The position numbers and the translations under genes were made by a program. Under the pieces are notes generated by a model. That model was not told where the DNA came from and searched no databases. It was given only the letters and a program-made list of their open reading frames with translations. Source: Hypericum androsaemum (taxonomy: Eukaryota > Streptophyta > Magnoliopsida > Malpighiales > Hypericaceae). Taken from it: a stretch of 64,000 nt of DNA. This document shows, in pieces, positions 47,049-59,812 of this stretch; the stretch's first letter is position 1, and every line of letters starts with the position of its first letter. The stretch spans positions 8,981,141-9,045,140 of the forward strand of contig OZ023198.1 in the NCBI GenBank assembly GCA_963995505.1. The letters are read 5' to 3'.

Positions 47049-47705
47049 GGAAGCAATGGAAGGAGAAGCAGATCAGGTTGATTGCAGACAAGGTGTTTCT
47101 TCTTCGCATCAAGAATCAGAGCGGACGGGATAACTTGGTGTTTGAAGATATCTACATTGCTGTCCTGCTTGTTTATAAGTGCGAATCGAAGCTTCGTGCT
47201 ACGTTCTCGTTGTGTGTTTGTGTGTCGAAACTCGGATTGCTGATCATCAGTTCCTGTCCTTGTTTTTGCAGTGACATCAATAAGCGCTTGCCTGGGCTAC
47301 ATTTTGATCCACCCTCTAAGGACCAAGTCAGAGACATGATGGAGGCAATCCTCTGTTGTTTATTGGCTTTCGCGCCCGTCGGTACATGGAGATGATACGG
47401 GTGATAACGGTCGCGTTTTTATGATGCTTCTTGTGCAGGCTTGTGATTTCAACCTTGACGGCGAATTAGACCATGAAGAATTCGTCAGGTTCATAAAGCA
47501 GATGACAGCGGACACATTCACTGTTGTTAGTCAAGGACTGATCATCACCTTAGTCGTAGCACCGACGGTCACAATGGCAACAAAGAAGGCAACTGAAGGA
47601 GTCCCAGGGGTGGGGAGGGTGGTGCAGAAACTGCCCAACTCGATCTATGCATCACTCGTCACGCTCGCAATCGTGTGGTTCCAGACTACCGTACAGGACG
47701 CCTGA
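47049..47705 (+). CDS. EF-hand calcium-binding protein (partial model)
   Basis: Three exons: 47049-47178, 47272-47344, 47439-47705. They read KQWKEKQIRLIADKVFLLRI, then VFEDIYIAVLLVYNDINKRL, then FDPPSKDQVRDMMEACDFNL and a single EF-hand loop DFNLDGELDHEEF, then DTFTVVSQGLIITLVVAP, GVPGVGRVVQKLPNSIYASL and a hydrophobic end. The pattern matches a conserved plant single-EF-hand family with a hydrophobic C-terminus, possibly membrane-associated; its function is not established. The second intron begins with GC (GAG|GCAATC), not GT. The first coding exon is missing from the model, so this may be a 5'-damaged gene or its first exon may lie far upstream. A polyadenylation signal follows at 47872. 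Confidence 0.75.
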
Positions 47706-47871
47706 CTAACGGATCGACTCCAAGTTGTTCCAGCAATTTATGGTTTGTACTCGTAGTTGTGGTAGAAGTTGCTGCATAAGGCCACGATGATTCTCGTTAG
47801 ACGAAGACTTGCAATGTGAAGCCTTTTTCTGCCTTCTTAAGGCTTGTACAACTTATACTGTTAGCCCCTGA

Positions 47872-47877
47872 AATAAA
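47872..47877 (+). terminator. polyadenylation signal of the EF-hand gene
   Basis: AATAAA, 167 bp after the stop codon, in otherwise non-coding sequence. Confidence 0.5.
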
Positions 47878-48320
47878 GCTTATTCGATCTTGCACTTCTT
47901 CTCTTGCCTTCTCTGTTTAAACATTCTTTCAAGGACCTTAATTGACCTCGGGTTTCTAGCGACATTTTATCTCGATGTAAACTGGAAAAGTCGGAAAGTA
48001 TACCTGATAAAGGCGCTCAGCTGCTACTAGTGATCCAGAGGCTCGATCGTAGTGCAACCTGATGGGCGACCAAGTTCAGTCGAAGCTGGGGAAAATGTCG
48101 ATATATCAATAGCGCCATAACAATAGCAAGCATTGTCCCAGTTTGGCCTTCAATCATGGATCAAGCAAACATTTGCAGATTGTAGCAGTGGAGCAAAGAT
48201 GATTTATGAGCAACATAAGAAGTGTAATTTCTCAAATCTGGTTCACCCTTAGCATGGAGTAACTGGATTTCGAATCTAGGAATAAAATAAACACGAAGGG
48301 CCTATTGTCTTTTACAAGTT

Positions 48321-49375
48321 TCAAGCCCTGAAGGATCCCTTAATACCCTCCAACGACTCTCCCAGAGATAACCTGCAAAATAAAGTGAAAAGGGTCAGGT
48401 AATCCAACCACATATCATCCGAGCATTCAGATCGTGCTCACAGAACGTTATCCTCGCATGTCAAACGGATATATCGAATAGCAAGATCCGGGCACCAACA
48501 ATTAGCATTTTACGTCTGCTCTCAAAGTGATCAATCACAGATCTGGTCAACTTCACTGGGTAGGTAGACAGTCATCGACAACAAACCATCACGAGCCAAT
48601 CTCCGGCAACGGAGAAAAGATGGAAGCTCAGAGGCCGAATTCCACCTATCATGCAACTGCTATTCAAAATCTAGCGTCTAACCTCTTCCTAGCTCAATTC
48701 TCCTTCCTAGGTGACCAGATCCCACCCCGAAAACGACGAAACTTAAACGGAACAAGCGGTATCAAAGCAACACGAAGCTTACTTGTACATGCAGTACTTG
48801 TACTCCTGGCTTCTAGTCAGATCCTTCTCCCCTTCTTCAAGCTACAGAATAAGAAGTCCGCGATTACATAAAACGACGACGCAACGGAGAAAACCCGAGG
48901 AAAACGAACGAGCACACGAAACATACCGGATCGCTCTCGTAAATAAGCTGGAAGCAAGTAGGGGAAAGGCACTTCAACGCGCAATTCTCCTTCGATGTCA
49001 TAGATAACTTGCAGGGGGCACCCCATAACCCACTGTTTATATTCACATCAATTGAAATTAGAATAACCCTAAGTCGGCCGAAACCAACAAAATTTCGAGT
49101 TGGTACAAGAGACAAGAGACTCGTTCGTCTACCTCTCGATATCGGCGTAGCAGGCGTTCTTCTTTTCCCTAATCTCGCCGTCCTGTTAATCACCCAAAAC
49201 ACTAAACTCCGATTAATTAAATTACTTACTCGATCCTCGCGTACGCCGCCGTATAGACAGAACAGAACCTAATGAGGTGAGCGGTTACCGATATGGGGTG
49301 ACGTGACTTGGACTCGGCCGGAAGAGCGGCGAAGGCTAAAAGTAAGCCGAAGAAGAAAACGGAGACGGCGGACAT
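48321..49375 (-). CDS. small secreted six-cysteine protein
   Basis: Five exons: 49375-49289, 49182-49133, 49032-48927, 48841-48783, 48372-48321. They total 354 bp, 117 residues, with all phases consistent. Residues 1 to about 21 form a signal peptide (MSAVSVFFFGLLLAFAALPA). The mature part has six cysteines in the contexts NACYAD, GAPCK, ENCALKC, SPTCF and YKYCMYK, then LSLGESLEGIKGSF. Conserved plant proteins of this shape exist (ACYADI.., ENCALRCLSP.., EYKYCM motifs) but I know of no assigned function. All introns are GT-AG. The start codon is 664 bp from the SCAI stop, both genes on the same strand. Confidence 0.88.
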
Positions 49376-50038
49376 TATTTCCGACGTAAAAAAAGGTTTG
49401 ACCACGAGATCGTAAGCCCCGTTCTGTTAGTCGGTTAAGACGACCGAGTGAATAACTGTTAAGTTAACGGCCAATTAAGGCTCCGGCGACGGAACGTTGG
49501 GCTCCACACGTGTCTCAGCCCGTATAAGAACCGTCGGTGCGGAGTTTACCCGGATTACGGGCCTGCATCTCTGCAGTTATTGGGCCCGGGGACTTTCCAG
49601 GGTCCAATTAAAGACCCACTCGCTCCGTCTCTTGGTCGAGATGGCCGAGCCTGTTGTGAATTGTTGTTTTAAAGTGGTTGTTTTCGGTTGCGGAAAGCGA
49701 TGTGGTACAGAAAAGTAGAGTTTGCCTTCGGCAGAGCAAAGTCTTGATTTAGTCGTTGCTCGTAAATTTGAGAGTGGATACCACTTGTTTACAATATCCA
49801 TTGCGGATATTGCCATTCAAGAGCGAGGCAATTTGCTAAGATCAAACGAACAAGCCTAGAATTCTAACACCAAATCGAGGATACTTACATTGTTCTTCCA
49901 GAGATGATCACAGCTTGTCCCGAATGTCCAAAGGAACAGGGATGATGGAACAATATCATTACAATCACATAGCACTCGATTCATATACGCCTATTGCCAG
50001 TCCTCTTTTATGTTTTACGTCGCGACGAGCTTTGTGCG
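49376..50038. other. intergenic region between the secreted-protein gene and SCAI
   Basis: About 660 bp holding the promoter of the secreted-protein gene and the 3' end of SCAI. The first 250 bp (49376-49630) are GC-richer, as near a transcription start. No gene recognised. Confidence 0.5.
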
Positions 50039-53000
50039 TCACGAAGACGAGTCCATGTCCACGTCGTTATCACGATCGTCAGGTAGCACAATTCCTTCGG
50101 AGAAAATGAACTTTTTTGTTGCACCAAAGATGTTGGCCAGTTGAAGTACTGCTGTTTGACACGATGTGGAAGTTGGCTGAAGGGAGGCTGGAAGCGAAGG
50201 CAAGCATTCTGGATGGAACTCCTTCTTGCCGAAGGATGTCGCATGCAGCGTCAAGACTGCTCGACAGAATATAAATCTGCATGCGGCAATAAATAGAGTC
50301 ACAGTAGGATTCTTCTCTTCTCCTTCATTTTGGGATAGCAAGGTCGCGAGGTTTTGCAATCTTAAGTGATTGTGGCAACCGAAGTAAACTCCAACATATC
50401 TAAACCATATCATATATTTCCTCTACTAGAAGGTTAAGTGTACTGGGCCATCAAAATAAAAAATCATTACGGAAACTTTTAAAAGATCTTTGTGGAAAAA
50501 ATGCTGTACGTAAAGCAACTACATAAACTCCTTAAAGACGAAGATTTTTAAGGTCGTAGCAACTGCTATAGACTCTCAACGAGCATACGTCCGACAAGTT
50601 ACTCAGGGGTCAAGAAAGTCGAATCATACCTCAATAGAAGTCTCCTTAAAAAGGGATCACCCAGATTCTGTGCCCAAACAGGATCAAGACTGTCCAATGT
50701 TGCTAAAGTTGAGCCCCAGTCAGCCAATGATGAAGAAAGCAGCTTTTCAGCCTTGTTGTACATGTCCTAACAGTAATTTGATGTGCTAGTTAGGTAGACT
50801 CTCAACCACTTGGTCTGAATAAACGGAAGACTGAATCTTACCATATCAACATCGGAACCGGACAGGCCTAACAGAAGACAAAAAGCTTGCAATGGGGTGG
50901 TGAGGAAAGTCGTAAATAGGCTACCACTCTGGTAACGAGTGGAATCTGCAGAGGGAAGAGATAATGAGCAGCTTGGTGATAGAAGAATAGCCGCAGGCTC
51001 TCCTTTCTCAGATCCATTTATAGTCTGCAGATGTTTGGGATCATGAACAAATTATTAGCAAAAGGGCAGAAGTCTCATTCACAGGTGCGTAAGGGTTATA
51101 AGGAAGGAAAAACATCCAGAACCGAAATTACAAGTCCCGATTGCAGAGAAAAAGGGTTGATAACTCGCCTTGAATGCATCACTGCCATCACTGTCTATAA
51201 TAATAAAAAGAGGTCTTCTTGTGAATGGAATCAAGTCTGTCGGGTATATGCAGTTCAATCCTAGAAAGAGCATAGTTGGCATCAGAGTAGCAAAACAGTC
51301 CAGATTACTAATAACCCAGACAATGGTGAAGCCAAGTTGGTACACTCCATATATTAAAGAAAAAAAATACAACACTTCAATACTGCATAACCTTCATACT
51401 CCGTAAGAAAAGCCAAATTATTTTAATCCAGTTTTCATTTGTAGCTCCAAAATAAATAAATAAGGAAAAAGAGAGAGTATAGAAATTAATTATAGACAAT
51501 TAAAACACACTTGGCATGCAAAGCAGGTAGTCAACTGAAGAAAGCTAATAGGTATGCATGATAGGGAACAAAGAAGGTTGAAGCAATCCTATAAAGATAC
51601 CTCCATTTCCACGAGTGCCAAAATGCAAACATTCTCCTTTAATTCGCCTTCCAGAAGGATTAGGACTATTACTGGGTGAGGTAAATGGAGATGTCGGGGC
51701 TACATCTGCGTTCATGGAATGCGATTGATAGTTCCTCGAAATGCTCTCTGAAGGGTTGATGAAAGCTCCAGTAGTAGGGGGAGAAAGACCATTATGGCCA
51801 GCTCTTGCTAAATCATTATGGTTCATAAACAATGCAAGTGTAAAAAAACTTGGGATGTAACAGGAAAAAAGAAAGCAAAAGTATGCTTCAACAAGATGCC
51901 AACCTGAAGCTGATAAATATATCAGAAGAACACCCTCCAAAGGCAGCTCATCGCACATTGTTCCCAGAACCTTTAATGAAGGGGAACAATTCACACAGAT
52001 ATGAGAAATGCCAGAAAGGAACATCATGCACTTCACCACACGGTGGACACACAGTTCGCGCAAGCATTAGTCTCTGTCAAATGCATCAAAGTGTGGCTTC
52101 TACCTCCCACATCCTCACCAAGGACAAATAAACAGAAAATTCCATGATAGCATCCCCTTGCTCATATATGAACATCAGATGCTACCACTGGCAATGCTGC
52201 AGCAGTTTTTTTATGCTAAATATTGCTGCAGCAGTTTTTATGGGCATAAAGAGTATATTTAAACAAACAGCTTCAACTATAACTGCAGTTTAAGACTCGA
52301 TGGTTACTCCAGAAAATATCACAAATAGGTAAAGTTGACAGAGGGGGAAGACGACAGTTACCCTGTTACGGATTTTATTGAAGAATGATGGACGTCAAAA
52401 AGTCATGATATGAAAGCATTGTAAAGTCTTTGATCAGGTCACTGTTGAAACTAGGTAACAATTTATTGCACCACTTACAACTCTGAATATAAGGGCATCC
52501 ATAGTGCGAAAGCACTCTCCAGCAGTCCAGCTTATGCAGTCAAATGGGAGGGTATGGCCATTCGTATACGTTTTTACACTCATTGTTGTTGCAAAGAGGT
52601 TATTTCTACACGTCAAACTTGTAACCAATAGGTCCCAGTCGACTAACTACTAAGAAATATGTCTTGAAAATTCATCGATATGCAATCATTGACAGGGTTG
52701 TGTGGTCAATGGAGAAACTTGAACGAAATACATTACTTACAGCTAAGAAGTGTGTCACTGAAGGACGGTATAAAACAGCTTTCCGTGGGTTCACAGGCAA
52801 GGTAAGATCTGTTATCTCATGTGAATAGTTGGAGCGACTAGGCCCTGGGCCACCATTCTGACTAATTTTTGAATTGGACTGATAAAACAAACCACTTGGT
52901 TCCCACTCCAGGCACTGAAGCATCCTGAATGTATCCAGACTCAGCTCTGAAAACTTAATCTGCTAAAGAAACAAGTGATAAAGGGAAGAATCAAAACCAA

Positions 53001-54727
53001 CAAACATTCAAATCAAAGAAAATTATTTTTGAAGTGTCTGAATGACACAAAAAAAAATACTATCCATTATGGACAGACAAAAAGAAGCTTACTACTTAAC
53101 CTCATTATGGTGGTAGCTGCTAAGTATGGCATCACGCAATTTCAAGTTTCTCTTGGTTACAGTGGGTGGCAAGGAGTCTGGATCAGGGTCCAGTACAACA
53201 CTGTATCTCAAGGGCCTGATATTCATGAAAGCTGTATCAGCTTTTAAGAATCTAACAATTTCCTGAACCACGAGCTTCCACTCTTTGAAGTCAGCTTCCT
53301 GAAGAAACATCATCTCCAAAGGTTATATGCTTCATAAATCAAAAAGGAAAAAGAGTAAATAACCAAGTCTAAAATCAGGATGTTCAAAAGGCCAACTTAG
53401 GATCAAATGGGGAGAATGCAAAGAAGACGAATAGCATGGAATAAACAAGAGAGCTTCCCCCTCTTCTAGCTTGAGGGGGAGTATGAAGTAAGCTGCTAAT
53501 GGAAACTTGGAAGAACAAAAAGGAACGAGATGTGATCTAGCTAACAACTTTTTTCGGGAAAAAAGTGGCACTCGGAACCTTACTCGTGAGGTTTGATCAA
53601 ATAGCACACTAACTCACTACACCTCTAGCCAAGCAACGGTTTCAATTCTTGTGTTTCAAGCTTCAGGGGGCTCTTATTCTTTCTTTTAAGTTTCCATTAG
53701 CAGCTTCCTTCATACTTTATCATTTTAAAAACCATTGGGCTTCGGCCAACTTTTCTACCAATAAAGAAATTATTGTAGAGATAACTCAAAGCAGAAGTAA
53801 CGAAAATTAACCCCCCGGAAATATAGCAATGCAGCAAGTAAATATACGAAAAGAAATGGCATTGAAATTGCCCAAACCTGGAAACTTCTCCTGCATTCAT
53901 CAACCAACAGCTTCAGCTGGTTAACCAGCTGGTGTACGATTTCTCTCCGGCTCAAAACCAGACAGACCATCAGAAACCTAGCAAGAAATCTCAACTGCTT
54001 GTTCGCCAGATTAATATCTTGAACGGATCCCTCCTTGAAGTACTCTCTACTCAGTATTGCTTCGTAGAAAACAAAAGACTCCAACAAATAGCTGGCATCA
54101 CTGGTCCGCATGTACTGTCCATAGTAAAGCTGAGCAATCCGAGACGCAATCTCTCCGATCTCCCATCTCTTCAGGCCAGCTTCCACCAGGTTCTGCCTAT
54201 TCTCTTGCTGAAACTTCCACAACTGCGTGTACACCTTGAATACCTTGTAGAAGTACGTATCATACCTAAAAGCAGATAAAAAGGGAGAAAAAAAAAGGTC
54301 AAAATAAGCACATCGCACCCCAATGACACTGCATTCGAAGACGGAAATTCTCCGGTGGACCTAGTCTACACCCATTTGATGCTCGAATTCCGAGGGGTAA
54401 TAGCTCCGAATCGGCCAAATAAACAGCTAAATAACTGGCAAATCCACAACCTCCGTTTGTACATCGTAGTAATTAAGATTGCAAGCTCCTAAGTAAGATC
54501 ATAATTAATTAATTTAATTTCCAGAAAATAGTGGAAATGATAAATTGATTTAGAAGATTAGAGAGAGAGAGGGAAGACCTGTTACGTTCGTAATAGGGCA
54601 AGTCCCTGATCTTGGAGAACTTCTTGTCGGCCTTCTCCACCAGCGACCAGTAGACTTCGCTCACCGGAACGTTAGTCTCTCCGCCGCCGCCTCCGCCGGC
54701 GTGTGTCGCCGGCTGCTCCGTCGTCAT
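50039..54727 (-). CDS. SCAI homologue (DUF3550/UPF0682 family)
   Basis: Ten exons: 54727-54579, 54265-53878, 53298-53101, 52959-52741, 51970-51904, 51807-51601, 51260-51169, 51024-50842, 50766-50630, 50276-50039. They total 1878 bp, 625 residues, close to plant family length. Recognised stretches are EVYWSLVEKADKKFSKIRDL, then RWEIGEIASRIAQLYYGQYM, ILSREYF, CLEWEPSGLF, CDELPLEGVLLIYLSAS, CIYPTDLIPFTRRPLF and IDSDGSDAFK. The C-terminus ends acidic (DDRDNDVDMDSSS). Animal SCAI is a nuclear co-repressor of MRTF/SRF transcription and acts in double-strand-break repair; the plant role is not established. Intron 7 starts with GC (AAG|GCGAGT). An L1 LINE ends about 370 bp upstream of the ATG. Confidence 0.9.
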
Positions 54728-55076
54728 TCCTTCTCCGGCTTCCTTTCCGCCCCTCCGCCCTCGGACAGTTGATTAGTTAAACCCGCTCGTGTCGTTTTGG
54801 GTTGACGCGCGGGGTCGTTTTGGAGAGTCGAGTAAAGTCGAAGCCAGATGACGGTGGAGTGACCGGAAACGGGGAGGTTCCGGTGGAGAAAAAGGGATAC
54901 TGGGGTGTCCAGGTGACCGGGAGTTTCACTCGGGGTTAGTTATGGTATTTTCACAAGTGGAGAGTGGGTCCCCGGTGGGTGGAAGTCTACATGGCTTAAG
55001 TCTTGCGGGGTGTTTTTGGCTTTTTCGCCATACTGTGGTTGACGTGACGTCAGCCGTTGATCGTGACAACTTAATA
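54728..55076. other. 5' flank of SCAI up to the LINE
   Basis: GC-rich near the start codon, then plain sequence. It should contain the SCAI leader and core promoter. No clear TATA element. The LINE target duplication begins at 55077, so the ancestral promoter is cut off about 350 bp from the ATG. Confidence 0.5.
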
Positions 55077-55129
55077 AATTATGAAGCCTATCTTTTTTTT
55101 TTTACTTAACATAGATTAGATATATATAA

Positions 55130-57092
55130 TTAATCAAAAGTATCATACATAAGAAGCTCCTCAAGGGCTCGAGGAACATGGGACAAAATATTGTCCAAAA
55201 GAGTTCTTAATTTTGACAATTTAGCTAACCAATCCGCAACTTGGTTAGCCAATCTAGAAACAAATATAAGTTTGCACAAAGGTAAACTCAAAAGTAGAGT
55301 TTGTGTCTCCATAGCTTGAAGCTCCAAATCTTACTCAATGTCGGAAGAGACACCATTGATATAATCCACAATGCGCTTACAATCGGATTCCACCATGACA
55401 CTACTAAAAGGATGCAAATCCTTGATGTATTTAGTATATGCTTCGATGGTAAACAATTCAGCTGCAGTAGCTGATGTAAAAAGCTTCCTGGAAGCTTGAA
55501 TGTCCCGAACACACTCTTCATGATCACGCAACACCCAAGCATAACCAGCAGCATCGAACTCAGACAACCAAGAAGCATCTAAATTCAGTTTCAAAGTGCT
55601 AGGGTTTGGAGGGCGCCAACACTCACTCACTGCAATCCTACTCAATGGGGTAGGCTTCTTCAAGAAGGAAAATTTCAAAGCTTTATTTTTTGCAGCCTGC
55701 CATGATAAGATTGGATCAGGGACCTTCCCCTCATACACAAACATATTCCTAGAGAGCCATATTTGCCAGCAGATAAAACCAACAAGAGGAAGGGAATCAA
55801 GCCTATCAACATATTTCAGATCTTTTAAAACAATGAGCAACTAGCTATTGATATTAGGACCATCAAGAGCAGGAGCAATATGTCCAAGAATAGAAGAGAA
55901 CCAAGTCAATCTAGCATGTGGACATAAAACTAAAGCATGAAGCACATCCTCATTGTCAGCATGGCATAAAACACAAGAAGCATTGTCAGGTATATTTCTT
56001 CTAAGGAGATTAACAGCAATAGGAATTGCATTCTTAGTAGCTTTACACAAAAATACCTTGATTTTAGGAAATACATCCAAATTCCGGATATAACTCCACA
56101 AGGGAGAATCCTGCAGAACAGGAACATCCCTAATAAGAATGAAAGAAATGATAACCATATTTCACAGGGTACTTCCCTGAACTAGCCGCCTTCCAGATGA
56201 TCAAAGCATAACCAACTCGCCTCCTAGGAGTGATTTTCATAATGGCAGCAACCTCTTGCTCAGATAAGAGGTCCTCTAAAATCACAGGGTTCCAAGAGTC
56301 ATCATCAACGGTCATGAGCTTATTAACTTTTGAAACATTAGTAGTCACAGGTTTAGGAAAAGTAATCATATTGTTCTCAAGACCATCGAACCAAGCGTCA
56401 GGGGCGGAGCCAGAAATTTTTTCGAGTGGGGACAATATAAGAAATGCCTAAATTTTTTTAAGATTTGATTTTAATTTTTAAGTTGATTAATTTTTTAGTA
56501 GGGTCAATTTCTAATTTTAGTGGGGACATATATTAAAAATATACCTAGTTATTAAACAAACAAAAAATTAAGTGGGGGCAATTGCCCCCACAAAAATGTA
56601 CGTGGCTCCGCCCCTGCCAAGCGTCTTCCCAAATATCCACCATACTCCCATTAGCAATCCTCCACATCAGTTGGGGTTTCAAAAGTTTCATTCCTTTCCA
56701 AACACTAGACCAGGTCCAGAATGGCCTTCTACCCTTCGCTGCCTGTAAAAAGGATGAGTTGGGGAAATAGATACTCTTAATCAACTTACAGCACAGGGAT
56801 TCAGGGTTACAAAACAGCCTTTAGGCCTGTTTGGCCAACAAAGTTTTATTGAAATTTTCCATGCTCCTGAAACCCATCCCTCCCAACTTTTTCTGAGTAG
56901 TCAGTTTATCCCAACTAACCCAGTACACTTTCCCCGTGTTAACATCGCCTGACGTCCAAAACTTTGACATGAGGCCATCAAGTTTCTTGCAAATAAACTT
57001 GGGAAAAAGCACACATTGCATAGCATAAGTTGGGAAGAGATGACAGATTTTATCATTATTTCTCTAGCAGCAGCAGACAACATCCTATTTTT
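55130..57092 (-). pseudogene. LINE zf-RVT and RNase H region
   Basis: Between 57092 and 56625 and again from 56390 leftward, the frames show LGGMGFRSMENFNKTLLAKQ, SSGKYPVKYGYHFF, the zinc-binding-type NASCVLCHADNEDVLHALVL (near 55950), and then RNase H: LKLNLDASWLSEFDAAGYAW, TAAELFTIEAYTK, VMVESDCKRIVDYING. A stop at 55331 splits the RNase H end (SRLANQVADWLAKLS near 55250). The MITE at 56399-56616 interrupts it. Confidence 0.9.
56399..56616. mobile_element. hAT MITE, 218 bp
   Basis: Ends CAGGGGCGGAGCCAG and TGGCTCCGCCCCTG, with the 8-bp target duplication CCAAGCGT (56391-56398 and 56617-56624). Internal sequence (TTTTTTAGTAGGGTCAATTT, then TCTAATTTTAGTGGGGACAT) matches the right end of the hAT element at 38145-39609. 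It is thus a deletion derivative of that family. Confidence 0.93.
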
Positions 57093-58353
57093 CTAAGATT
57101 GACCTTTATTCCACGTGGAGTTGTAAATATAACTCACTGCTCTACATTTAGATCTTTCCCAAAAAGAAGGAAGTCCCAAGTACTTATCAGAATCAGACAT
57201 CAAACCCTTACTCAGGATGTTTAAAATCTGATTTTGAGTGTTCAGGCTAAGACCAACAGAGAAACGAACACTAGACTTATTAAAATTGATAGCCTGCCCA
57301 ATATTATTCACAAAAACGAACAACATTTGTTTAAAAGTACGGTCTTCTCTCAAATCAGCAACACCAAAAATAATAGCATCATATGCAAACATCAGATTGG
57401 TTAGAACAAGACTGGTCCTCTTAATCTGCAAGTCTCTAATCATATTCATAGATTGTAACCTGGACATATAGTGTGATAAACAGTCAGAAATTAATAAAAA
57501 TAGGAAAGGGGATAATGGATCACCTTGTCTAATACCTCGAGAAGGCATAATCCAGCTCAACGGGGAACTATTAAACAAAATAGCATAATAGACACTTTTA
57601 ATGCAGCTCATAGTGCATCTCACCCATTTGAGAGGGAAACCAAGAGAAATCATAATCTTTTCCAAAAAAATCCCAAGAGACCATGTCGTAAGCTTTTTTC
57701 AGGTCAATCTTAATAGCCATGGAGCCTCTACTTCTCTGATTGTCAGTCCTTAAATGATGAAAAACCCCATTCGCCATTAAAATATTATTTTGAATACACC
57801 TATCTTTCACGAAAGCATTTTGCGTATTAGAGATAACATTAGGTAAATAAGGTTTGTGATTATTTGCAAGGACTTTCGAATACACTTTATAAGCAAAATT
57901 ACAGAGACTTATAGGTCTAAACAGGAAGATATATTCAGGATTCTCAGTCTTGCGGATAACAGTAATATAGATTTTGTTCATAGAAAGAGGCACCAACTCA
58001 TCATCATACCAACTCTTAATCATATTACACAATTCAGAGCCAACAATATGCCAATAGTTATGGAAAAAAAGACCTGGCAACCCATCTGGACCAGGAGCTC
58101 GTGAATCTCCCATCTGAAAAGCAGCATTTTTGATCTCATCATCAGTGATTCTCTTAGTAAGACCAGCAGCCATTTGATCATCCACCAGCTGCAGAACACA
58201 ATCCAGAATTTGTGAACCATAAACAGGGGAGGTATCAGTATACATAGATTGGAAATAAGATTGAGTAAGATACCTGATCTGCTGTTGGTCCTCCATCCAC
58301 TCCCCATCATGGCCCTTGAGTTTAATGATTTCATTTTGTGTTCCAGTCACCAT
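57093..58353 (-). pseudogene. LINE reverse transcriptase
   Basis: Two overlapping frames (58353-57598 and 57665-57093). Motifs: DSRAPGPDGLPGLFFHNYWH, RPISLCNFAYKVYSKVLAN, QNAFVKDRCIQNNILMANGV, IKIDLKKAYDMVSWDF, RGIRQGDPLSPFLFLLISD. The catalytic box reads LMFAYDAIIFG instead of the family's [FY]ADD, so one of the two adjacent Asp residues is Tyr. A frameshift lies at about 57650. Confidence 0.92.
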
Positions 58354-58420
58354 CGTTAAGCCAATTGACGTGGGACCTTTGATGCCAATATATCTCCTCC
58401 TGCTTGTATAGGAAGGCTAG

Positions 58421-59410
58421 CTACTTTTTAAGCCTCTGTTCCTCAATAGCAAAAGTGGAACTATGTGGGTTAGCCTGAACCTTCGCTAAGCACAAGGTGG
58501 CTTGATTGATCTTCTCCTTTCTAACACCAAATTTCTCCTTGCTCCAGGTTAGCAAGTTACGGGCCACAATCTTGCTATGTTGGTGGAACCTTTCAGAAAA
58601 ACTCTCGCAGACAAGTTGGTTCCAACTGGAACTAATCACATCCTTGCACTCTTCCTCTTTAGACCACCAATTCTCGAATCTGAACAGTTTAGCACGAGAG
58701 CCACTCATGACACAAGTGTTAAGAATAATGTACGCGTGGTCATACCCCAAGAGTTCACCATTGATGACTTGGGAGCGAGAAAAAATATCTCTCCATTCAA
58801 TATTCACTAGCACTCTATCCAAATGCTCCCAAGTCCTGGCATCACCCTGCTGATTATTGCACCAGGTGAAGTGATTCCCCTTGAAACCCAAATCCATCAG
58901 TAAACCATCTTTCATGAATTCTTGCAATGGTTCAATCTGGGCAGCAACAGTAGGAAATGAGCCCATCTTATCCTCAGGACAGCAAAGCATGTTCAGATCA
59001 CCAATGTACATCCTAGGGACACCAAGATTCACAATACGCCTAGCCATCATGTCCTAAAAGGAAGCTTTTTTAGCCAGAACAGGTTTTTCATAGGTAAAGA
59101 TGGCCTCCCACCTAAGACCAGAATACTTATTCTGAATCACAGTTTCAATAAAGTTAGGGCAAGAGTCCTCAATAAAGATAATCACAGAGGGCTTCCACCA
59201 CAAGGCTAAACCACCACCAGTCCCCACTTTATACACATACCAAGAACCAGTAAATTGCAACTTCTTCTGCATCATTTCCAATCTATCAGTAGGTTGTCTT
59301 GTCTCTATTAAGAAAATAATAGAAGGCCTATACTTCAAAAGGAGTCCCTTAAGGACTCGAATTGTCAAGTCCTGGCCAAGGCCTTGACAATTCCACGAAA
59401 GGATGATCAC
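58421..59410 (-). pseudogene. LINE apurinic-type endonuclease
   Basis: This starts MIILSWNCQGLGQDLTIRVL, then IIFLIETRQPTDRLEMMQKK, then, after a stop at 59054, the second part with RMYIGDLNML, GFKGNHFTWCNNQ, RTWEHLDRVLVNIEW and GYDHAYIILN. The family's SDH near the end reads YDH here. The endonuclease nicks the target in this class of elements. Confidence 0.9.
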
Positions 59411-59812
59411 ACTTCTTTGGGTGGCAATAGGCCTGCCACCCGTGGCTCATATTGGCTCTCAGTAACAACCTTTTCTTCAGAGCTAGTCACAAAAATATCT
59501 TTAACAACAAGATCCTTTTGTTCTACAGTAAGAGAAGGAGACACCCTACCACTGAACTCTTTCTTACCTCTTTTGCTTAGTACCAGAAATTTCCCTTTAT
59601 CTTCTCTGGATATTTTTTGGAACCCGTCGCCATGACATTCTTTACAGGCATTCCATCGAGCACTTGAGAGGCAACAAACAAAGATGGCGACACCTCAAAG
59701 GGGAGAGCACCAATTTCTCTCTCTTCTTTGGACCGAGACCAGCCGCACCTGCATCTCCTTTGTAACCATAATAATTGATACCCAAATTCCTTTTAGGGTT
59801 TACAATTTTTTT

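Noticed and set aside
52434..52628. Possible extra SCAI exon (minus, 64 codons)
   Set aside because: Exon 4 joins exon 5 with conserved sequence in frame. This ORF has no family similarity and is intronic.
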